A stretch of DNA of 27,310 bases from positions 175,989 to 203,298 of the forward strand of contig NW_003132352.1 in assembly GCF_000003605.2 (NCBI RefSeq), written 5' to 3'. This document shows, piece by piece, positions 9,740 to 18,540 of the stretch (the stretch's first letter is position 1; each line of letters begins with the position of its first letter). The translations under genes and the position numbers were made by a program. The notes under the pieces were generated by a model. The model was not told the DNA's origin. It ran no database searches and was given only the letters and a program-made list of their open reading frames with translations. This DNA is from Saccoglossus kowalevskii. Taxonomy: Eukaryota; Hemichordata; Enteropneusta; Harrimaniidae.

Positions 9740-9852
9740 TAAAATAAAAGAAGAGAACACAACGTCTTATTAGAAAAAAAATAATATTCAGCCACATTCG
9801 ATATCATTAGATAAGTTTAGATCTTTAAAAGTGCTGAAATAGGTGAGGGTAC

Positions 9853-9900
9853 ATTAAAGCGGGAGGGTTGTCACCTGCACACGCCCGGGAATTGAGTCCC
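9853..9900 (+). repeat. Second TTAAAG-type repeat segment
   Basis: TTAAAGCGGGAGGGTTGTCACCTGCACACGCCCGGGAATT (9854-9893) matches 24094-24135 (TTAAAGCAAAGGGGTCGTCACCTACGCACACACGGGAGTT) with scattered changes. It may be the end of another element. It sits immediately before the reverse-transcriptase remnant, so it could mark a junction. Confidence 0.5.
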
Positions 9901-10364
9901 AAGCGATGATAACAGCAATATCGAGAGATTTAGGATGGCAAGACATCAACTTTATTCACGATAAATCGCGAATACAGTATTTGGACAGATTACAAAAGAT
10001 GAATGATAACAGGTGGACCAAAATAGTTTTCTCTAAACTACATGAATCATATCAGAACAAGGCTAAACTTGCTTGGAACTGGCCAAAATATATAAACAAT
10101 ACCCTAATTCAAAATGATATGGATCATGTTTATGGCCTAAAAAGACCACAGAATATTAGTTGGATTAAAAGTTTCTATAAAATTAGTGAAGAAAATGAAA
10201 TAAAGCGTTGAAACTATTCAAGACATGAAATCCCTAAAAGCACTATGGTTGGATTAAACACAACAATAATCAAAGAAAGCTTAGAAAGAACCATGTGCTG
10301 AGAGTATTGGAGACACATTAAATATAATTCAAAATTACTTAGCTGGAAACTAATTATGCAAATC

Positions 10365-11400
10365 AGAAAATTAATATGAACAGATTTGAGTGTAAAACTA
10401 ATGAGGTCTGCGCAATGTAACAGAAAATCTATGTTTCTAAGTTTAATTGAAACATGATTAGAACCAAAAAATTATGAATTATTATACTTATTAGGGAATT
10501 AATATGAACAGATTTTTACCCCAAACTAATTAGGTTTGTACATTGTCCTAGAGCATCTTTGTACTAAGTTTCATTGAAATGGAATAATTAGTACTTTAGA
10601 TATCAGTGTGAAAGCTTAAAATTGGTTAATTATGCAAATTAGGTAATTAATATGTACAGATTTTAACCCACAATTATCCAGGTCTNNNNNNNNNNNNNNN
10701 NNNNNNNNNNNNNNNNNNNNNNNNNNNNNNNNNNNTATTAGGTTCTGAGCAGTGTCATATGACATCTATGTACCAAGTTTCATTGAAATGTGATGATTAG
10801 TACTTATATCAAATGCTGAAAATTAATTAATTATGCAAATTAGGTAATTAATATGTACTGATATTACCATAAAAACTATCAGGTCTGTGCAGTGCCATAT
10901 GACATCTATGTACCAAGTTTCATTGAAATGTGATGATTAGTACTTGAGATATCAGTGGGAAAACCGTAAATTGACTAATCATTATGCAAATTAGGTAATT
11001 AGCATGTATGTTCAAAGGTTCATCAAAATCCAATGAGTGGTTGTTTAGATATCAGTGGAACAATCATGGAACAGCTAAAAATCAGCTAATTATCATGCAA
11101 ATTAGGTAATTAATATGCACGGATTTTTACCAAAAACTAATCAAATCTGCGCATATGTTCAGAGCATCTATGTACCAAGTTTCATCAAAATCCAATGAGT
11201 GGTTCTTTAGATATCAGTGGAACAGTCATAGAACAGCTAAAAATTAGCTAATTATCATGCAAATTAGGTAATTAACGAGCATGGATTTTTACCAAAACCT
11301 AATCAAATCTGCGCATTGGCCCAGAGCATCTATGCACCAAGTTTCATCAAAAACCGATGTATGGTTTTTGAGATAGCAGTGGAACAGTCGGACACACATA
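10365..11400 (+). repeat. Tandem array of ~150-bp monomers with ATGCAAAT words
   Basis: The unit boundary GGTAATTAATATG (or variants) occurs at about 10367, 10494, 10642, 10843, 10993, 11104 and 11267, so units are ~110-165 bp, mostly ~150. Each unit runs through a CCAAGTTTCATTGAAAT-like block, a GATATCAGTGG-like block, and TTATGCAAATTAG. Later units are more alike (CATCAAAATCCAATGAGTGG), suggesting local homogenisation. The array ends with a CA-rich run and a hairpin. It interrupts a reverse-transcriptase remnant. Confidence 0.9.
10686..10735. other. Assembly gap (50 N)
   Basis: Fifty N bases inside the satellite array. The left flank ends in ATCCAGGTCT and the right flank starts TATTAGGTTCTGAGC. 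Both align to the same place in the ~150-bp monomer, so the true gap is probably either a short overlap or a whole number of missing monomers. Confidence 0.98.
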
Positions 11401-11427
11401 CACACACACAGACACACTAACTGCAAA

Positions 11428-11459
11428 GACTCCCATTATGTGCTTCGCACATGGGAGTC
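11428..11459 (+). other. Terminal hairpin of the satellite element
   Basis: GACTCCC-ATT-ATGTG, loop CTTCG, then CACAT-GGGAGTC: 12 paired bases with a 3-nt bulge. It closes the array just after a CA-rich run and is followed by AAAAAGGAAAA. A degraded form lies near 7590-7620 on the other strand, so it is part of the repeat rather than a local accident. Confidence 0.8.
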
Positions 11460-11863
11460 AAAAAGGAAAATTATACAAAGGATCCCCTTGATCATCATGG
11501 CATCTCAATCCTCTTTAATAGACTTGAAAGGGAATAAAACAGGATGGGAAAATTATAAACGTGACGGGGTATGTAAGCTTTGTAATGATGGAAAGGAGGA
11601 TGTTTATCACTTTTTATTTCTTTGCAAATCAACTAACCACTTGAGAAGTAAATTCTATTCAGCACTGACCGATACAATAGCGGAAAGTGGTGAAGAAATA
11701 ATACATCAAACAAAATCCGAAACTTTCTCACCCACCTATGGAAATTCAGAAACAAGAAACTGAATGATTTACATGTATGAATTAATGCTTCTTATAGATT
11801 TTTTTCTTTTCTTTTTTTGTTGTTGTTGACTTGTATGTTACTTTTTACGCCGTTTCAAAGGCT

Positions 11864-11870
11864 AATAAAA

Positions 11871-11906
<36 letters not shown>
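11864..11906 (+). repeat. AATAAAA plus (ATT)n microsatellite
   Basis: About 12 ATT repeats directly follow AATAAAA and come ~100 bp after the reverse-transcriptase frame. Simple-repeat tails like this are common at non-LTR element 3' ends. Confidence 0.8.
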
Positions 11907-11924
11907 GCGACGACTCCTTCGATT

Positions 11925-12350
11925 TAAATATAATTTGATTGTAGTACCTTTTCCAAAGAAAATGGCAATACATTTCAAAATGTTGTCACGTTATTTACTA
12001 TCAGAGCAGTGGCAGCGTCACGAAATTTGGCATGGGAGCATCTGCTCAGCAACCATGCGCCAAATACCTAATTAGGGTTCTGGGGGCATGCTCCCTCTTA
12101 AAAAAATGAAATCTAGATCCACTGAAACGATATTTCCTGTATTTTGAGGGACAAATTTTGCTGACACAAAGGGTTTGGAGGGGCGAAGCCCCAAACATTT
12201 TTATGAGGGGGCAACCCCCCTCTGTCCCCATGTGCCGCTGCCACTGCAGAGTTTCTCAAAAACTGATTTCAGAAGACATCCTGCCATCATGTCAGATCTA
12301 TACTGCTAGTTGTAGCATCTGAAATCGCGTGCACACTGTTACAACACTAA
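11925..12350 (+). repeat. Paralogous repeat, copy 1 (carries a MITE)
   Basis: 11960-12006 and 12247-12340 match 14830-14945: CAAAGAAAATGGCAAT.CAT, TTATTTACTATCAGAG, then after the MITE TTTCTCAAAAACTGATTTCAG and AAATCGCGTGCACA. This copy also has ~30 bases (12290-12320) absent from the other. Confidence 0.85.
12007..12246. mobile_element. 240-bp MITE, CAGTGGCAGCG ends, 5-bp target duplication
   Basis: It starts CAGTGGCAGCGTCACG and ends CGCTGCCACTG; the ends are inverted repeats of 11-15 bp. CAGAG flanks both sides (12002-12006 and 12247-12251), whereas the empty paralogous site at 14868-14880 has it once. Two strong GC hairpins lie in the right part: GGGGC-GAA-GCCCC (12180-12192) and GAGGGGGCAACCCCCCTC (12205-12222). 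It has no coding capacity. Superfamily is uncertain: the ends look hAT-like, but the duplication is shorter than the usual 8 bp. Confidence 0.85.
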
Positions 12351-12351
12351 C

Positions 12352-12695
12352 CTAATGTAAACATTTTCTGTACATCATTATAAGTCCTCTATAGAGGGCG
12401 CTTTTATTTATGATAACCACTAATTACGCGTTTTGTCAACTTCGCTTACTTTTTTACTCCAGCACTGAAAGAAAATAACTGATGTATATTAATGAAGGGC
12501 ATAGCAATGACAGTCTTTGTTACATGGAGCTAAGTGATTACAAAAATGTTCTCAACTCAGCCCCTCAACAACTGTGTTCTCAAACACGGACTTTCGTTCA
12601 GCTAAACGTACATTTTACAAGTAATTGTGCACGTAACTGTCGCATTTAATTATTTGTTTCCAGACCCCAAACATCCCCTTTAAATCCGTTACAGA
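12352..12695. other. Intergenic repeat-derived stretch, no gene
   Basis: Contains CCTCTATAGAGGGCGCTTTT at 12386-12405, sharing AGAGGGCGC with 12700 and 14391. Nothing else is recognised. Confidence 0.45.
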
Positions 12696-12699
12696 TCAT

Positions 12700-13143
12700 A
12701 GAGGGCGCCACCAAGCAATGCTGGCTTTTTGGACGGATTTTTACGAAAACTGTGCTTATTTACATTAAATTGCCCACTAAATCTCTAATCGCGTCATGAT
12801 TCAAGGGCGCCACATGGCAGTGCTGGCTTTTTTAACAGGTTTGTTTTTACGAAATCCGCGCATATTTACATTGAATTGCTCGCCTATTTCTCTATTTGCG
12901 TTTAAACGCGGTGGTCGTTGCGCAGCGCGTGTTCGAATTTCATGTAAACAAACAATGTATTTTACACGCGTTGTATACGTAGCTATGATACGAAATTTGC
13001 ACTTATTTACATTAAATTGCTGGCCAAATCTCTAGTCGCGTTACTGGTTAGAGGGTGCCACCAAGCAGTGCTGTTTTTTTGAACAGATTTGTTTTTACGA
13101 AATCCGCGCATATTTACATTAAATTGCTCGCCTAATTCTCTAT
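12700..13143 (+). repeat. ~105-bp tandem array, about 3.5 units, invaded by a MITE
   Basis: Units start at 12700, 12804 and 13050 with AGGGCGCCAC or AGAGGGTGCCACCAAGCAG. They continue through GTGCTGGCTTTTTT, GTTTTTACGAAATCCGCGCA, TATTTACATTAAATTGC and ATCTCTA..CGCG. Between units 2 and 3 lie the MITE at 12901-12989 and a half unit (12991-13048). Confidence 0.85.
12901..12989 (+). mobile_element. TTAAAG-type MITE, copy B (right end missing)
   Basis: TTTAAACGCGGTGGTCGTTG through TGTATTTTACACGCGTTGTA to TACGTAGCTATGA matches the first ~85 bases of 9613-9739. The right inverted end is absent and the array resumes mid-unit, suggesting deletion or an abortive event. Confidence 0.75.
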
Positions 13144-13170
13144 TCCTTTCTTATCTCGCCGAAACCATAT

Positions 13171-13195
13171 AGAATAGAAGAATAGAATAGAATAG
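13171..13195 (-). repeat. (AGAAT)n tract, possible retroposon tail
   Basis: About five AGAAT units. Read on the - strand this is (ATTCT)n, a simple tail type seen at non-LTR element ends. The following ~350 bp contain no recognised coding sequence. Confidence 0.5.
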
Positions 13196-13660
13196 TACTT
13201 CATTGATACCGTAAAAAATATTACATTTATTTTTTGGTTATAGACACCAATGAAGTTGAAATATTGAAAACATTAGTAACGTAATAAGTAAAAGTATATA
13301 ATAAAAATAGTAAAATTAGGTTATACTACTAGTATTTTGATTGTGAAATTAATTGTTACACACATACTTTGATAATACATTTTTAAAATTGTTAGTCAGT
13401 GTTATGCATGTACAACAAATAACAACCGATCCCAAATTTTAGAAATACATGTAGCTCAGTTTTGTTTATGTCTGTTGTAGTTGGTGGCGTCCTTTAACAC
13501 GCGACGCCCACAAAAAGAGATGCGCGATGATAGATAGTGATTTGACACACAATTTAGTATGAATGAAAAAAAACAAAAAAACATACAATAAATCAATGGT
13601 CAATGATATGCATTTTATACCTCAATCAGTTAACATAGGTAGGTCCATGGTTATACATAA
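13196..13660. other. AT-rich stretch without a supported gene
   Basis: Could be the 3' UTR of a - strand retroposon ending at 13171. A weak dyad (GTGGCGTC ... GACGCCCAC) lies at 13484-13512. Confidence 0.4.
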
Positions 13661-13663
13661 TCG

Positions 13664-13796
13664 TAAAAGGGCGGCTGTCGTCGTGCCGCGTCCTGTTCGA
13701 TATGGGACTCATAGCGACGTATACAACGCGTGTAAAATACATTGTTTATTTACATGAAATACGAACACGCGTTGCGCGACGACCACCGCGCTTTAA
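13664..13796 (-). mobile_element. TTAAAG-type MITE, copy C (full length)
   Basis: The complement reads TTAAAGCGCGGTGGTCGTCG through TGTATTTTACACGCGTTGTA to CGACAGCCGCCCTTTTA. The ends are inverted repeats as in copy A, with one edge TTAA and the other TAAAA. The interior contains TCGATATGGGACTCATAGCG, also seen in copy E. Confidence 0.8.
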
Positions 13797-13890
13797 CACT
13801 TGATTGTCATTGATACACGTAGCTCAATGAGCCTGCTTATGTTTTGATCTCCACCAACCAATGTCTGGTAATTACCATACCACCTCACAT

Positions 13891-14090
13891 GGGCAGTCGT
13901 AGGCAAACAATGTAAGTACTTGTATTTTACACGCATTGTTTTAGCTGCAGTTCTGTAGCTCTGGATTTCGCTGGTGTCCAATTATGAGACGAACGAATCA
14001 GACTACGGATGCAAATCCAGAGCTACAGCGAAATACAGAGCTACAGAACTGCATCTAGAATTGTTTACGCCGCATGGGGCCCATGTCGAA
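13891..14090 (+). mobile_element. TTAAAG-type MITE, degenerate copy D with internal insertion
   Basis: CAGTCGTAGGCAAACAATGT, GTATTTTACACGCATTGTTT and, after an insert, TACGCCGCATGGGGCCCATG followed by TCGAA keep the family's block order. The insert (13946-14053) separates the core from the right half. Confidence 0.5.
13946..14053. repeat. 27-bp-armed inverted repeat inserted in MITE copy D
   Basis: The left arm (13946-13972, TGCAGTTCTGTAGCTCTGG...) and right arm (14027-14053) pair over 27 bases with one mismatch. The right side also holds a tandem 18-bp duplication (AAATCCAGAGCTACAGCG at 14013, AAATACAGAGCTACAGAA at 14031), so the left arm can pair with either. It could be a tiny foldback element or a hairpin made by template switching. 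Confidence 0.75.
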
Positions 14091-14385
14091 AATGTTGCAT
14101 CATTGTAAAGAACACACAACTGATATATTCTACCCAGAATACACTTGGTCGTCATTCACCACGGTGGAGTAGCAAAATAAATACGAGCAACAAATAAAAC
14201 AATAATCCAAAATATCATCCATTATATTAAGTTTCCTAAATTGGCGGTTATTGACCCCCGCATTTAGCACGGATGACGCATATCACATTTAGCACCTAAA
14301 CTTTCAGTCACATTCGATACTATTCAACTCAGGCCCTCTCAATGGTGGTCTGAGCACTCAATAATAACTTTATTACATTACTATG

Positions 14386-14399
14386 CCATCAGAGGGCGC
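14386..14399 (+). promoter_or_regulatory. CTCF-like core motif
   Basis: CCATCAGAGGGCGC matches the known CTCF core consensus CCASYAGRKGGCRS at 13 of 14 positions. CTCF is present in most bilaterians. AGAGGGCGC also occurs at 12393 and 12700, where the left half matches poorly. Motif match only. Confidence 0.35.
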
Positions 14400-14406
14400 A
14401 GTATGG

Positions 14407-14795
14407 TATAAAATAAAATAAAATACAAATCATAACAAATACAGTAGCTAAAATATAAGATAAAATTAAAATTAAAAGATGTTAAATAGGAAAAAAATAA
14501 TGATAGTTACAGGATTCTTCCAATGTAGAGGTGATAGCTATCATATACCTGATTTCTGTTCTGCCTTATTTAGAAACGTTGCCAGGGGTATGAAGCACGT
14601 CATTATTTTAATGAAAATGTCTGTTTTATTTAGTTTATTTTTAATTCCTATTTCTTGAAACATCTATCTTCTTTCTTTATCGAGAAATTCGCAATCTAGG
14701 ATAAAATGTTGTTCGTCTTCAACTGAATTTGTATGACATTTTTTACAAAATCGCTCTTCCGCAGTCAGAAGTGCAGAAATAGGTAAATGTATATT
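14407..14795 (-). pseudogene. Non-LTR reverse-transcriptase C-terminal end with (ATTTT)n tail
   Basis: Read on the - strand from about 14795, the translation reads IHLPISALLTAEERFCKKCH, then NSVEDEQHFILDCEFLDKER, one stop (complement of 14664-14666), then MFQEIGIKNKLNK to a stop at 14541-14543. The C-x2-C ... H-x4-C cluster (FCKKC, EQHFILDC) is the zinc-binding motif near the end of many non-LTR polymerases. The 3' UTR is ~115 bp and ends in (ATTTT)n (14407-14425). It is a truncated dead copy. Confidence 0.75.
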
Positions 14796-14945
14796 AAATT
14801 AAATGTAATTTGGTCGTAGTGCCTTTTTCAAAGAAAATGGCAATGCATTTACAAATGTTGTCCAATTATTTACTATCAGAGTTTATCGAAAACTTATTTC
14901 AGAAGCAGACAACCACCCTGCCAACATGAAATCGCGTGCACAGAT
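14796..14945 (+). repeat. Paralogous repeat, copy 2 (empty MITE site)
   Basis: Matches 11925-12340 without the 240-bp MITE. TACTATCAGAGTTTATCGAA here corresponds to the disrupted TACTATCAGAG / CAGAGTTTCTCAA pair in copy 1. Confidence 0.85.
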
Positions 14946-15024
14946 TGTACATCAGGCAGGGGGAGGGGGTGTTGATAATCACTCAATACATGGTACCCCT
15001 CTAACGATCAATGCTCTGACTGTC

Positions 15025-15120
15025 GGCGGCCATTTTTGTTCTGACATTCAATCGGTGATCTGCAGTTGATTTCCGGGTTGAAGCAGTTGTGAGTTAGTCA
15101 AATACTTCGTACATTATCAA
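15025..15120 (+). promoter_or_regulatory. Candidate TATA-less promoter (YY1-like and ETS-like motifs)
   Basis: GGCGGCCATTTTTG (15025-15038) fits a YY1 site (complement AAAATGGCCGCC) and ATTTCCGGG (15069-15077) fits an ETS site (complement CCCGGAAAT). The pair sits 50-90 bases before an ATG and a strong splice donor, in a locally GC-richer stretch. This resembles housekeeping promoters in animals. Confidence 0.4.
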
Positions 15121-15124
15121 GGCG

Positions 15125-15165
15125 ATGAACCCACTAAATTTTCTCACAACCATATGTGGTGACAG
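15125..15165 (+). CDS. Candidate first coding exon (13 codons plus 2 bases)
   Basis: ATG at 15125 encodes MNPLNFLTTICGD, then AG at the end of the exon, followed by a consensus donor GTGAGT at 15166 (phase 2). No downstream acceptor in the next 12 kb gives a convincing continuing frame: those tested by eye at 15916, 16237, 21019, 21611, 21980 and 22519 hit stops quickly. The next exon may be beyond the window, or this may be non-coding. Product unknown. Confidence 0.35.
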
Positions 15166-15171
15166 GTGAGT

Positions 15172-17380
15172 ATCCATAAGCCGTATGAAAGCTCAATAAT
15201 TCAAAATATTATTTGCGATCGTCGACAGATAAGTTTTGTTTAGAGAGGTGTTCGGGATGTTCGCACAGAAACAGAATGTGTTTCAAGTTTCCGTCACTCC
15301 CCGTTCACTTCTACATTTAATTCTCGTTTGATTTTAGTTTTGCTAACTAATGCGGCGAATAGTCTTTGGTAGTTATCGTTCCTTTGATAAAAACACGTCA
15401 CATAAACTGACCTTGTCTTTAAACGACACACCCGAATGCCGTAGGCTTCGTAAACAAGCAGGTGCAAAGTCCGACCTGAACTTCACTGACCGATTCTTAC
15501 CCGTGCTGGCCGGGGATCGAATACGGTCAACCAATGTTTTTTTTGTCGGAATTACAGTTATCGACATAAATATCGTGGCCCTTTATAATAACAGCTATAT
15601 TTCTCAGTTAATTTACTGATGATCGAACTTCACACACCATAATTGTGATCGACTGTGTTCGATTGAGACAAGCTCACCTGGTGTGCCGGTTACGTGTCGG
15701 GGACACCAACCGAGCTGAGGACAAGTTGGCATCACCTGGAACAACTTAAACCGTGTCCCGTTTTGAGAATTTCGTATGTGTGATGATTTCTACATTATTG
15801 TGCCTTGTCTTTTTGGACAGTTTTCATTTCCACATTTCTTTTTTTGTAATCAGTACTATCAATGAACTGGGCTTCTAGTGAAACAGGAAACCTGGATATA
15901 ATTTGAAATGTGACATTTTCTTTCCAGTTCCTGATAATATATCAATTGTGTGAAATTATTTGTCCTTCATTTACCAACAGGCAAGGGACATTCATAACAT
16001 TTAATGGATGTTGCTGTTGCAATAATCCTTGGGGAGTGTCCATAAACTTACATAATACTAGTACATGTATTAGATTTAAAAAACAATATTAAACCAAAGA
16101 CAATAGAAATCTCTTTCTAATGTCTTTGATTAAACAATGTACAGTGATATAGAAAGACTGAATGATCCTTAAAATCGTAGTATTACTAATCGGTCGTTGT
16201 TCATAACCTACCTTTTACCTTTTCTGCACTTTTCAGTGATATTCCTTGGTAGCTCTGGGTCATTGAGAGCACAAGTTTTTTGTTTTGTAGAGCGATACCG
16301 AAGGATCGAACCCCAACAATTAAACTATTTTTAGGTGAGGAGAAAATAAACACCCTGTTAAAAACTACAGGTATAGGGATTAGATAAAACCAGGTCTCGC
16401 GAGCCGTGGTGATCACGGGAATCATGAGGTACAGTGTCACTGGTAATACGCTAATTTAACGCAATATTAATTAACTGATTCATAGAGACAACAGCTTCAA
16501 AAAATCGTTTGAGACAGTTTACTGTCACATAACATTTCATTGTTATGTTAATTAGCAAGCACTTCCTTGTACTGGAAGCTCACGGATGTGTTTACCCTCA
16601 CCTGAGTACACAAGATTATATAGATTTTTTTTCAATGATATTTAAGGAACTGTTCTAGTTTTGGGGGACAATTTATTCTTTTTATTTGTAGTTGTACCTC
16701 TTAAGGAATCTGCATTTTTTGTCGTAGCATCCTCCTGCATTTAAACAGTCTGATGAAACAACTGATCACAGCAGTAATATTTGCGTTTATTTTTATTTCA
16801 CTCAATTTATTTTATCTATCTATGAATAAAAAATACTAATAATATAATAATCTGAATAATATACTCATATCAGGTTACCCCTGAATTTGGCAATTATTAG
16901 TTTATGAATTTTTAAAGAGCATTTAGAAACTCAAAATGGCAGTTGGAATCCTGACCAATCACAGTGACTATGAATATGATGTCACTAGTGCTGAGGAATG
17001 TAATTTCGAAACGATCTGAGCAATATCTAATCAGCAATCAGTTTCGCATATAGAGGTCGGTAGAGGCAAAAGAACATCCAAAAAACAAATCACAACCTGC
17101 CATTTGAATTTGAATCTACGTTTTATAAATATTTACATTTTAAATATTAACAAAATTTGACAGTTTAACAGCATCATGGGTAATCTCAAATGAGTGTAAT
17201 ATGGGTAAATTGTATTAAAATAACATTAAATAAGGTTTGGTTGGTTGGTTGCTGAATATGAATCTTATCTTGGCCTTATTTTTTTGAGTTAAAAGACTTT
17301 TAATATCATCAGAAAAATCATAAATGCAGAGCTGACAACCATTACGAAAAATTTGTATTTGTTACGAAAATACAACAGGA
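15172..17380. other. Intergenic or intronic stretch, no supported gene
   Basis: 15350-15600 is GC-richer and open for 89 codons on + (MRRIVFGSYRSFDKN...), with no recognisable domain and with an open frame on the opposite strand. It may be repeat or chance. Otherwise AT-rich with no repeats recognised. Confidence 0.4.
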
Positions 17381-17381
17381 A

Positions 17382-18394
17382 TACGATTATAAGCCCCTCC
17401 CCGAGTATAAGCCCACCCCTCTGTTTTTGGTCGTTTAACAAGTTGAGGGCATCCCTGAGTATAGGCCCAGGGTGGTTTTACCGGGTGTCAAGAAATTTAT
17501 TAAAATATGCATGTAAAAAGTGTATTTCATTGCCTAAAAATCATGATTGGTACGGTAGTTTGGTTCCAGCTTTTACGAGAAAACTCACATTAATTTCAGA
17601 GTGCATGGTGGGCGAACAAACATAGTTCCCACATTTTCTATTCTGTTATATACTTGAAATGAACCCCGATGTTGCAATACCGATTTAATCCATATTTCTT
17701 TTGAGTAGTAGTTTTCCAAATGACAAAAATGTGATCGTCAAGTCGTGAAACCTGGTCACTGAACATCATTTTACTTTTCCCGAATAGTCTTGTCCATTGA
17801 GTCTATCGTGAATGGGGTGTGAACATGCAAACTATTTTTAAATACTTTGTCAATAATCGGAAAACTTTGTCTGTATGACACAGCATTATCATGGGTTAAC
17901 GAAAGACTGGAACCTGTTAGGTCAAAGGAAGTTGTTCAGATCAAATTATGATAGCGGAAATAGCTTTGTATCGAGAGTTTCATACGATCGAAAACATTTC
18001 ACAACGAAGATAATGATAAAGATCTTGCCTTCGACCGTTTTCCCACAGACCTAACCCATTTTTGCACCGTAAATTCAGACAGTATGTAAACCGTATTGTA
18101 ATAAAATGCGTGCACTTTTACGAACATGTTTCTTCATTGTAAAAAGTGTTGTTGTAATCATTGACGACTCGTTTCACATTTTTCCCTCAAAAAAACGTAA
18201 TTTTCCTCCAAGACCGGCACTGTGAATGAAAAATATAATTTGGATAATGTTTCAAGGTTCGGGAGATGGTTACACTATTAAGCGCATCAAAAAATTATTT
18301 TTTTCTGAGGTGGTTCTTGAGTATAAGCCCACCCCTTAATTTTCCTGATATTTCATGTTCAGGCCCCTGGGCTTATAGTCGGGGAAGTACGGTA
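17382..18394. mobile_element. ~1-kb element with TACCGTA / ATAAGCCC ends
   Basis: The right end, complemented, reads TACCGTACTTCCCCGACTAT then AAGCCC. The left end reads TACGATTATAAGCCCCTCCC. ATAAGCCCACCCCT or close variants recur at 17408, 17460 and 18320, clustered at both ends. The middle has no ORF with domain content. It is probably a non-autonomous DNA transposon; superfamily unknown. Confidence 0.6.
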
Positions 18395-18540
18395 GGTAAA
18401 ATACTGCAACTTAAAAAAATACAAATTTTGGATTAAAAATACAAATTTAGTAGGTGCTGAGCACCAATTCTGTTTTTCCAAGGTTGGCAGCTCTGTAAAT
18501 GTGTCTGAAGCGATTTAATTGTTGTCTCAAAATATTAAAT

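Larger units (their letters stand above)
9906..11763 (+). pseudogene. Non-LTR reverse-transcriptase C-terminal region, split by a satellite array
   Basis: Part 1 (9906-10211, then a frameshift) reads RDLGWQDINFIHDKSRIQY, LDRLQKMNDNRWTKIVFSKL and KLAWNW. It resembles the post-catalytic region of invertebrate non-LTR polymerases (MGW......R...RL..M...R..K.VF). A shifted frame adds ETIQDMKSLKALWLD. Part 2 (11460-11763) reads WENYKRDGVCKLCNDGKEDV, then YHFLFLCKS: a C-x2-C-x7-H-x4-C cluster typical of the C-terminal zinc-binding motif of these proteins. About 1.1 kb of tandem satellite separates the parts, so one ORF was probably interrupted. An AATAAAA and an (ATT)n tract follow at 11864-11906, a plausible element 3' end. 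Inactive: no catalytic core is present. Confidence 0.7.

Noticed and set aside
10365-11400. Regular repeats that might suggest a CRISPR-like array
   Set aside because: The ~150-bp units are repeated along their whole length with no unique spacers; it is a eukaryotic satellite array.
11428-11459. Hairpin considered as a Helitron 3' end
   Set aside because: No CTRR follows within the usual ~10 bases and no AT insertion site is visible; kept only as a possibility in the findings.
15350-15619. 89-codon + strand ORF in a GC-richer segment
   Set aside because: No domain, an equally open frame on the other strand, no matching splice signals and a repetitive-looking tail; not called as a gene.
16301-16320. 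GGTTCGATCC on the - strand, resembling a tRNA B box
   Set aside because: No A box at the right distance and no cloverleaf arms in the surrounding bases.
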